Positions 53,958 through 59,794 of a DNA stretch of 59,794 bases are shown piece by piece (within the stretch, counting starts at the first letter, position 1; each line of letters opens with the position of its first letter). The notes beneath the pieces are model-generated. The model was not told the DNA's origin and made no database searches. It saw only the letters and a list, made by a program, of their open reading frames with translations. Origin of the DNA: UBA1205 sp045534635 (lineage in GTDB: Bacteria; Bacteroidota; Bacteroidia; Bacteroidales; WCHB1-69); assembly GCA_045534635.1 (NCBI GenBank), contig JAZSKB010000045.1, positions 1 through 59,794 on the forward strand, given 5' to 3'. The translations under genes and the position numbers were made by a program.

Positions 53958-55463
53958 ATGCAAAAAGAAATAAAAGGGCGGATTTCGCAAATAATTGGTG
54001 CTGTTGTGGACATTTCTTTCGACAATCAAGAAGACCTTCCAAAGATTTATGATGCCTTGGAAGTACGTCGCGACAATGGAGAAGTTGTCGTTTTTGAATG
54101 TCAACAAGACATAGGAGAAAATACAGTAAGATGTATCGCAATGGATTCAACCGATGGTTTGCGTCGTGGTATGGAAGCAGTATGGACAGGAAGCACTATT
54201 AGTATGCCTGCTGCAAATATCAATGGTCGTTTGTTAAACGTTATAGGAGATACCATCGATGGTATGGACAAAGTGGAAACCTCTTCAAGAAAGAGCATTC
54301 ACCACGCACCTCCTACCTTTGAAGAATTGTCAACAAGTACAGAAATTTTGTTTACTGGTATCAAAGTTATTGATTTGATAGAACCTTACGTAAAAGGAGG
54401 AAAAATCGGTCTTTTCGGAGGAGCAGGAGTAGGCAAAACAGTGTTGATTATGGAAATGATTAACAATATTGCAAAAAAATACTCTGGCATGTCTGTATTT
54501 GCAGGAGTTGGCGAACGTACTCGTGAAGGTAATGACTTGTTGCGAGAAATGATAGAATCTGGAGTTATCAAATATGGTGACGAATTCAAAAAAAGCATGG
54601 AAGAAGGCGGTTGGGATTTGTCAAAAGTAAACAAAGAAGAACTCAAAGATTCTCAATGTACAATGGTGTTTGGTCAGATGAATGAACCACCTGGAGCACG
54701 TGCAAGAGTTGCTTTGTCTGGTTTGACAGTTGCCGAACATTATCGCGATGGTAATGAAGAAACTGGTGGTCGTGATATTTTATTTTTCGTAGATAATATC
54801 TTCCGTTTCACTCAAGCCGGTTCAGAAGTATCAGCATTGTTAGGTCGTATGCCATCGGCAGTAGGTTATCAGCCTACGTTGGCTACAGAAATGGGTGTAA
54901 TGCAAGAACGTATTACTTCAACCAAAAGAGGTTCTATTACTTCTGTTCAAGCGATTTATGTTCCTGCAGATGACTTGACAGACCCCGCTCCTGCGACAAC
55001 ATTCTCTCACTTAGATGCAACAACTGTATTAAGTCGTAAAATCGCTTCTTTGGGTATTTATCCTGCAGTTGACCCTTTGGATTCTACATCAAGAATACTT
55101 TCTCCTGACATTGTAGGTGAAGAACATTATAAAACCGCTCAACGTGTTAAAGAAACTTTACAACGTTACAATGAATTACAAGATATTATTGCTATCTTGG
55201 GTATGGACGAATTATCAGAAGAAGATAAACTTACTGTTGCTCGTGCAAGACGTATTCAACGTTTCTTGTCTCAACCTTTCCACGTTGCAGAACAATTTAC
55301 TGGATTAAAAGGTGTTTTCGTTCCTATTGAAGAAACTATCAAAGGTTTCAATATGATTTTGAACGGAGAAGTTGACCAATATCCAGAAGCGGCTTTCAAC
55401 TTAGTAGGAACTATAGACGAAGCAATAGAAAAAGGTAAGAAAATGCTTGCTGAGGCTAACTAA
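53958..55463 (+). CDS. atpD: F1 ATP synthase subunit beta
   Basis: A 501-residue catalytic subunit: Walker A GGAGVGKT at residues 154-161, catalytic GERTREG near 185, FVDNIFRFTQAGSEVS near 278 and DELSEEDK near 405. An insertion at about 203-231 (ending before FGQMNEPPGARARVA) is typical of Bacteroidota AtpD, a useful lineage mark. With the alpha subunits it makes ATP from the proton gradient. It is followed by atpC only; the other six subunit genes are not here, so the atp genes are split. Confidence 0.98.
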   Translation: MQKEIKGRISQIIGAVVDISFDNQEDLPKIYDALEVRRDNGEVVVFECQQDIGENTVRCIAMDSTDGLRRGMEAVWTGSTISMPAANINGRLLNVIGDTIDGMDKVETSSRKSIHHAPPTFEELSTSTEILFTGIKVIDLIEPYVKGGKIGLFGGAGVGKTVLIMEMINNIAKKYSGMSVFAGVGERTREGNDLLREMIESGVIKYGDEFKKSMEEGGWDLSKVNKEELKDSQCTMVFGQMNEPPGARARVALSGLTVAEHYRDGNEETGGRDILFFVDNIFRFTQAGSEVSALLGRMPSAVGYQPTLATEMGVMQERITSTKRGSITSVQAIYVPADDLTDPAPATTFSHLDATTVLSRKIASLGIYPAVDPLDSTSRILSPDIVGEEHYKTAQRVKETLQRYNELQDIIAILGMDELSEEDKLTVARARRIQRFLSQPFHVAEQFTGLKGVFVPIEETIKGFNMILNGEVDQYPEAAFNLVGTIDEAIEKGKKMLAEAN

Positions 55464-55478
55464 TTTTAGATAATATTT

Positions 55479-55727
55479 ATGAAAATAGAAATAGTAACAC
55501 CAGAAGCATCTATATTTGAAGGCGAAGCCAATTTAATACAATTGCCGGGCTATGATGGGTTGTTTGAAATTCTCAACAATCATGCTCCTATGATTACCTT
55601 TTTAGGAAAAGGAAATGTAAAAATTGTTAAAGGTAACGATACTTTACATTTTAATCTTGATGGTGGTGTAGTAGAAGTTTTAGCCAACAAAGTATTGGTA
55701 TTGGCAGAAATGTGTACTCCAAAATAA
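55479..55727 (+). CDS. atpC: F1 ATP synthase subunit epsilon, short form
   Basis: An 82-residue protein covering only the N-terminal beta-sandwich of epsilon (start MKIEIVTPEASIFEGEA, then LPGYDGLFEILNNHAPMI). The usual C-terminal two-helix arm (full length about 135) is missing. In other bacteria this arm brakes ATP hydrolysis. The stop codon is clean and followed by a terminator, so the short form is real and not a frameshift. It sits 15 bases after atpD. Confidence 0.95.
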   Translation: MKIEIVTPEASIFEGEANLIQLPGYDGLFEILNNHAPMITFLGKGNVKIVKGNDTLHFNLDGGVVEVLANKVLVLAEMCTPK

Positions 55728-55771
55728 TATAAACTCTTATGAGTGAATATTTTAAGTAAATGTTAATAAAT

Positions 55772-55819
55772 ATCTCCATAATGAATGCTGAAATAGCAAA
55801 CATTGTGGAGATTTTTTTT
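55772..55819 (+). terminator. Terminator after atpC
   Basis: ATCTCCA (55772-55778) pairs with TGGAGAT (55806-55812), extended by TAATG/CATTG with one G-U pair, and TGCT/AGCA forms an inner hairpin. A run of eight T follows. It lies inside an open frame that could otherwise be read as the start of tsaB. Confidence 0.88.
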
Positions 55820-55834
55820 AAAATAAATAAAATT

Positions 55835-56530
55835 GTGAATCCTACATACATTATCAACATAGAAACAGCAACAGAAATCTGTTCTATAGGTTTAAGCAAA
55901 AATGGGAAAACTATTGCTTTAAGAGAGCAATCGCAACCCAATATCCATTCTCAAATGGTGTTGCCAGCCATTGACGAATTATTACAAGAAGCAAATATAG
56001 ATAAAAAAGATTTAAATGCTGTTGCTGTTAGTGAAGGTCCCGGGTCGTACACAGGATTGCGAATAGGAACTTCCACAGCCAAAGGTCTTTGTTATGCGTT
56101 GGAGATACCTCTTATTGCAATTTCTACGCTTAAAATTATTGCATACGGTACGCTTGTAAAACAAAATAAACAAGTATTTTATTGTCCTATGATTGACGCT
56201 CGCAGAATGGAAGTTTATTTGGCTATTTTCGACAACCAATTAAATATGCTTCAAGAGGTTCACAATGAAATTATTGATGACGATAGTTTCGCATCTATTT
56301 TAAATGAAAAAACTATTGTATTTTGTGGTAATGCAGTAGAAAAAGTAAAACCAATATTGGGAAAATATCCCAATGCAATTTTTGAAAATATTCAATGTTC
56401 TGCTGATTATATGTCTTTTTTATCTTGGCAACAATTTAATAATCAACAATTTGTTGATTTAGCATACTTTGAACCATTTTATTTAAAAGCATTCCAATCG
56501 GCAGTATCAAAAGTAAAAGGATTGAAATAA
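55835..56530 (+). CDS. tsaB: tRNA threonylcarbamoyladenosine complex protein TsaB
   Basis: A 231-residue ASKHA-fold protein needed with TsaD, TsaE and TsaC to make t6A at tRNA position 37. The start region YIINIETATEICSIGL and the motif EGPGSYTGLRIGTSTAKG (about residues 67-84) identify it. The frame is open to an ATG at 55760, but that extension runs through the atpC terminator, so I place the start at the GTG 55835, giving the normal length. It overlaps the next gene by one base. Confidence 0.88.
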   Translation: MNPTYIINIETATEICSIGLSKNGKTIALREQSQPNIHSQMVLPAIDELLQEANIDKKDLNAVAVSEGPGSYTGLRIGTSTAKGLCYALEIPLIAISTLKIIAYGTLVKQNKQVFYCPMIDARRMEVYLAIFDNQLNMLQEVHNEIIDDDSFASILNEKTIVFCGNAVEKVKPILGKYPNAIFENIQCSADYMSFLSWQQFNNQQFVDLAYFEPFYLKAFQSAVSKVKGLK

Positions 56531-57054
56531 TGGAAGATAAAATAGAATTATTGAACAAAAAAGCAACAATGGATATGCTTGAATCTGCATCTAAATTTTG
56601 CTTATTTATGGAACATATTGCAGAGTATAAACAAGAACAAATATTAGAGTATTTACTCACTTTATGTCCATTATTGTATTTGAAAGGTCGTTTGATTCGT
56701 TCAACAGAAATTGACGATAATTCAGCGTGCGAACAATTTGTTACCGAAGAACAATACGAATTGATGCGTCTTGCTGTAAAAAAGAATTTACAAGCAATAG
56801 ATTTTTTTGAATTTTATGATGCTAATCTTCGTGAAAATCAAACACTTTCATTGAGTGAAATGCTTACAGATATTTATCAAGATTTGAAAGATTTTGTACT
56901 TTTGTACAATAAACCACAACAAATAGCAAAAGATGCAGCTGTTTTTATGTGTTGTCTTAACTTTGCAAATAATTGGGGAAGCAAAATCGCTATTTTATTA
57001 CCATATATTCATAGTTTAGTTTACAAAGAAAAATACGAACAATACGAAAGTTAA
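56530..57054 (+). CDS. DUF5063 family protein
   Basis: A 174-residue soluble, mainly helical protein with the family pattern LTLCPLLYLKGRLI near 44-57, FVTEEQYELMRL near 70 and LTDIYQDLKDFVLLY near 113. The function is unknown. Its ATG overlaps the tsaB stop (TAATG), so the two are translationally coupled. No signal peptide or membrane segment. Confidence 0.75.
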   Translation: MEDKIELLNKKATMDMLESASKFCLFMEHIAEYKQEQILEYLLTLCPLLYLKGRLIRSTEIDDNSACEQFVTEEQYELMRLAVKKNLQAIDFFEFYDANLRENQTLSLSEMLTDIYQDLKDFVLLYNKPQQIAKDAAVFMCCLNFANNWGSKIAILLPYIHSLVYKEKYEQYES

Positions 57055-57105
57055 TACTAATTTATTTTTTTTAACGTTAATATTGTAATTGCAAAATATA
57101 ATAAC

Positions 57106-58146
57106 ATGGAAGTAAATAAAGTAGAAAAAACAACGAATTTTATAGTAAATATTCTTAAATGGTGGAAGTTGTTGTTAATAATAGGTGGTGTTGCTGCTGT
57201 GGTTTCTCTTTTGGTTTCTTTTTTGATTACTCCAAAATATAAATCAAAAGTGGTCATTCTTCCTACATCTACCAACGCTGTTTCTCAAGTATTGCTTGAA
57301 GATGGAAATTATAATGAGTTTTTAGACGCAACACAATTTGGTAACGATATTAATGTTGACCAAATGTTGCAAATTCTCAATTCGAGAAATGTAAAAGATT
57401 ATCTTATAGAAAAATTTAATCTAATTGATTATTATGAATTAGATACAACTACAAAATATTGGAAAACAAAACTTTATAAATATTTAGAATCAGATATTAC
57501 TTGTAAAAGAACAAGTTTTATGGGAGTGGAGATTATTGTTGTAAGCAAGAATGCACAAATGGCTGCCGATATTGCCAATGCTGTTGCAGATTATTACGAC
57601 CAATTGAAAAAAGAAATTATACAACAACGAACGCTTACTGCTCTCAATGTAATGGAAAAAGTTATGGAAGATTACGAACAACTTTTGAGAGAACAAGAAG
57701 ATTCGCTTTCTAAAATAATGTCTCATGGTGTTTACGATTATGAAACACAATCGGAAAGATTATATCAACAATATGCAAAAGAATTGGCAGCAGGCAACAA
57801 TAATGCTATCAAAAGATTGAAAGAGGAAATGAAAATATTAGAAGAATGGGGGCCTCGTTATCTTTCGTTAAGTGAACGTATTATAAATTTGCGACTTCGT
57901 CAGCAAGGAATTCAAGCCAAATACGAAGGAATGAAAATGGATGCTCGTTATGAATTAAGCCAAAAATTTATTGTAGAACGGGCTACTGTTTCCGATAAAA
58001 AGTTTTATCCGAAAAAAAGTGTAATTGTTATTGTTTCTACACTTTGTTCTATGGGTTTAGCATTATTTCTTTTATTATCTCATTCAACGTTAAGTACAAT
58101 TTATCAAGGAATACGCTCCGAGAGGAAAAAAAATAATAAAGCATAA
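57106..58146 (+). CDS. Wzz/chain-length determinant family protein
   Basis: A 346-residue protein with two membrane spans (about 22-45 and 307-327) around a long periplasmic helical domain, the layout of polysaccharide co-polymerases. The start KWWKLLLIIGGVAAVVS and the early strand PKYKSKVVILPTST fit the Wzz family. It sets the length of O-antigen or capsule chains together with the polymerase. The next gene, 7 bases later, encodes an O-antigen ligase/polymerase, which supports this. Confidence 0.85.
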   Translation: MEVNKVEKTTNFIVNILKWWKLLLIIGGVAAVVSLLVSFLITPKYKSKVVILPTSTNAVSQVLLEDGNYNEFLDATQFGNDINVDQMLQILNSRNVKDYLIEKFNLIDYYELDTTTKYWKTKLYKYLESDITCKRTSFMGVEIIVVSKNAQMAADIANAVADYYDQLKKEIIQQRTLTALNVMEKVMEDYEQLLREQEDSLSKIMSHGVYDYETQSERLYQQYAKELAAGNNNAIKRLKEEMKILEEWGPRYLSLSERIINLRLRQQGIQAKYEGMKMDARYELSQKFIVERATVSDKKFYPKKSVIVIVSTLCSMGLALFLLLSHSTLSTIYQGIRSERKKNNKA

Positions 58147-58153
58147 TTGTGAT

Positions 58154-59620
58154 ATGTTTTCCAATATTCGCAAATGGTTGGCGGAACATCGGTACTTTAG
58201 TTTTGTAATAGCAGCATGTACTATTTTTATTGTATTTTGTGGTTTTGCCATTAAATTTGAGTATTTACAAGCTCCTTATATTGTTTTAGCAATTATAGGT
58301 GGTTATATTTTATTGGTTCATACTGAGTTTTTCTTTTATATTACTTGTTTAATTATTCCTTTTTCGGTAGAGTTAAGAGAATTTGTGCCTTCGTTGGGAG
58401 CAAGTATTTCTATTCCGAGTGAATTTATGCTTATCGCACTTTCTTTTTTATTTTTAGGAAAGATTTTGGTAAACAATGATTATCCAAAAGAGATTGGGAA
58501 ACATTGTATTAGTGGGTTATTTTATTTTTATTTTTTTTGGTTATTGCTCACTTCTATTACTTCTACAATGCCTTTAGTTTCCTTTAAATTTTTGGCAGCA
58601 AAATTATGGTTTATTATTTCTGCTTATTTTTTCTTTGCTCAATTATTAAAAAAGGATATTCACAAAGCGGCAAATATGTTACTTTGTTATGCAATAGGAT
58701 TGGCAATAGTAGTTGGTATTACCACATACAAACATGTTATGCTTGGTGATGTTCGCAAGGTTGCTTATTGGGTAATGAGTCCGTTTTACAACGACCATAC
58801 CGCATACGGTGCTATTTTAGCATTGTTCTCTCCTATTTTAGCATTGCTTCCATTTGTAAAAGCATTGCCAAAATGGCAAAAAATATTATCTATTGTATTG
58901 CTTTTTCCTATTTTGTTAGGATTATATCTTTCTTTTTCAAGAGCGGCTTGGTTAAGTGTTATTCTTGCTATATTTTTAGGTGTAATTCTTTTGTTAAAAA
59001 TACGTTTTCGTACATTATTTTGTACTGCAATCATCATTGTTACAATTGGTTTTACATTTCAAGAAGAATTACTTCGGTCTTTATCGAAAAACGATAGCGA
59101 ATCTTCAACGACAAATAGTGTTGTAGAAAAATTACAATCAATAAGCAATATTTCTACCGATGCTTCTAATGTAGAACGACTCAATCGTTGGTTTTCCGCT
59201 ATTGATATGTTTAAAGAAAAACCGATATTCGGGTTTGGTCCAGGTACGTATCAATTCAATTATGCCCCTTATCAAAAACCTGCATATCGTACTATTATTA
59301 CTACAAATGCAGGAACGGGTGGCAATGCTCATAGTGAATTTCTTGGTCCTCTTTCTGAATCTGGAATAATGGGAATGCTTATTATTGTTGTGCTGATTTT
59401 TCTTGTTATTTCAAAAGGTTTGCGAGTTTACAAAAATACGCAGTCAAACTCCTTAAAAATTTTCTCTTTAATGGCTGTTTTATCGCTAACATCTTATTTC
59501 TTTCATGGCATTCTAAACAATTTTTTAGATACAGAAAAATTAGCAATACCCGTATTTGGACTTATTGCTATTGTTGCAATCTGCGATATTGTGTACCAAA
59601 AAGAAAAAAAAGAAATATAA
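58154..59620 (+). CDS. O-antigen ligase/polymerase (Wzy_C family)
   Basis: A 488-residue polytopic protein with about 12 membrane segments. The family's large periplasmic loop holds FGFGPGTYQFNY and NAHSEFLGPLSESG near residues 390-404; this histidine-containing loop is the hallmark of WaaL/Wzy_C proteins. LYLSFSRAAWLSVILA near 255 is also typical. It joins or polymerises surface polysaccharide. It forms a two-gene unit with the Wzz-like gene and is followed by repeat copy D. Confidence 0.9.
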   Translation: MFSNIRKWLAEHRYFSFVIAACTIFIVFCGFAIKFEYLQAPYIVLAIIGGYILLVHTEFFFYITCLIIPFSVELREFVPSLGASISIPSEFMLIALSFLFLGKILVNNDYPKEIGKHCISGLFYFYFFWLLLTSITSTMPLVSFKFLAAKLWFIISAYFFFAQLLKKDIHKAANMLLCYAIGLAIVVGITTYKHVMLGDVRKVAYWVMSPFYNDHTAYGAILALFSPILALLPFVKALPKWQKILSIVLLFPILLGLYLSFSRAAWLSVILAIFLGVILLLKIRFRTLFCTAIIIVTIGFTFQEELLRSLSKNDSESSTTNSVVEKLQSISNISTDASNVERLNRWFSAIDMFKEKPIFGFGPGTYQFNYAPYQKPAYRTIITTNAGTGGNAHSEFLGPLSESGIMGMLIIVVLIFLVISKGLRVYKNTQSNSLKIFSLMAVLSLTSYFFHGILNNFLDTEKLAIPVFGLIAIVAICDIVYQKEKKEI

Positions 59621-59632
59621 AAATTTTTCTTC

Positions 59633-59643
59633 CTGTTTAACAG
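59633..59643. promoter_or_regulatory. Candidate operator in repeat copy D
   Basis: CTGTTTAACAG keeps the arms CTGT/ACAG of the copy C site while its centre differs, as expected if a dimeric regulator reads the arms. Confidence 0.4.
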
Positions 59644-59679
59644 TGTTTTAATAAAAAAAAGTAAAAAAAGTTTCATTTT

Positions 59680-59710
59680 TTTGTTTGTATTAAAAAAAAT
59701 TGTATTTTTG
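59680..59710 (+). promoter_or_regulatory. Complete -33/-7 promoter in repeat copy D
   Basis: TTTG at 59680-59683, a 19-base spacer, then TATTTTTG at 59703-59710, the same layout as in copy C. Confidence 0.78.
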
Positions 59711-59794
59711 CAAAAAAAAATTAATGAAATATTGATAAAAAAATAACGTGAAATATGTATTAAGTTATTAATACATAAAAATAAATAAAAAATA

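Larger units (their letters stand above)
59624..59715 (+). repeat. Promoter-bearing dispersed repeat, family 2, copy D
   Basis: Matches copy C (21612-21701) with one single-base length difference. It begins 4 bases after the ligase stop codon and must drive a gene beyond the window edge. Confidence 0.8.

Noticed and set aside
1..59794. CRISPR arrays, tRNA and rRNA genes
   Set aside because: I saw no regularly spaced repeats, no tRNA-like cloverleaf with CCA context and no rRNA sequence anywhere in the window.

Overview
The window is a piece of a low-GC (by eye about 30% G+C) chromosome from a member of the Bacteroidota. The evidence: promoters of the TAnnTTTG type with almost no Shine-Dalgarno sequences; a large SusC/RagA-like TonB receptor; a type IX secretion (T9SS) sorting domain and a PorV-like barrel; the insertion in AtpD that is typical of the phylum; and many lipoproteins with a Bacteroidota-style lipobox. 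It reads as a core chromosomal segment. I see no prophage, insertion sequence, CRISPR array, tRNA or rRNA. Two perfect ParB-type parS palindromes flank mnmG, which suggests the origin-proximal domain.

Layout. 1-5.5 kb: the end of an unknown gene, a YitT-type membrane protein, a minus-strand redox set (Fe alcohol dehydrogenase, DUF362 lipoprotein, flavodoxin lipoprotein) and an EnvC-like LytM protein. 5.6-7.3 kb: a small RHS-tip protein with a JAB-like protease end and an overlapping secreted partner, which looks like a toxin/immunity pair. 7.4-10.4 kb: the rpsF-rpsR-rplI operon and a CPA1 antiporter. 10.9-15.1 kb: nadA, two NapH/NapG-like iron-sulfur proteins, a CcsA-like cytochrome c assembly protein and a helix-hairpin-helix protein. 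15.1-18.4 kb: ssb-DUF2461-dapD and a U32 protein. 18.6-21.5 kb: mnmG, ybeY and an RsbW-like ATPase, with parS sites on both sides of mnmG. 21.6-27.2 kb: a small membrane protein, a lipoprotein resembling a decayed retropepsin, a phosphofructokinase with a pyrophosphate-type active site, two DUF1573 proteins and a secreted protein of unknown role. 27.5-37.0 kb: a TonB receptor, a 1504-residue T9SS cargo and a PorV-like barrel, closed by a strong terminator. 37.1-38.7 kb: greA, a HIT protein and a uracil-DNA-glycosylase-like protein. 38.7-43.8 kb: a minus-strand recA operon (recA, TPR lipoprotein, AI-2E-type permease, TrmH methylase, deacetylase-like protein). 43.8-51.8 kb: a second minus-strand operon (PepSY-like protein, U32, lipoprotein, polytopic membrane protein, GT2, M16 peptidase). 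52-59.8 kb: a frameshifted membrane-protein remnant, a methyltransferase, a stand-alone riboflavin kinase, atpD-atpC with a short epsilon, tsaB, DUF5063, a Wzz-like protein and an O-antigen ligase/polymerase.

How the genes fit together. Most are housekeeping: translation, replication and repair, NAD, lysine and flavin synthesis, and energy. The cell-envelope parts (T9SS cargo set, Wzz/ligase pair, GT2 and deacetylase-like proteins) suggest a bacterium with a decorated surface. Besides the toxin-like cassette, the least explained structure is in the DNA between genes. Two pairs of dispersed repeats each carry a promoter. One pair (21.6 and 59.6 kb) has a perfect -33/-7 promoter with a CTGT-N3-ACAG palindrome upstream. 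The other pair (0.2 and 52.4 kb) has an inverted repeat inside the promoter. They look like members of small co-regulated gene sets.
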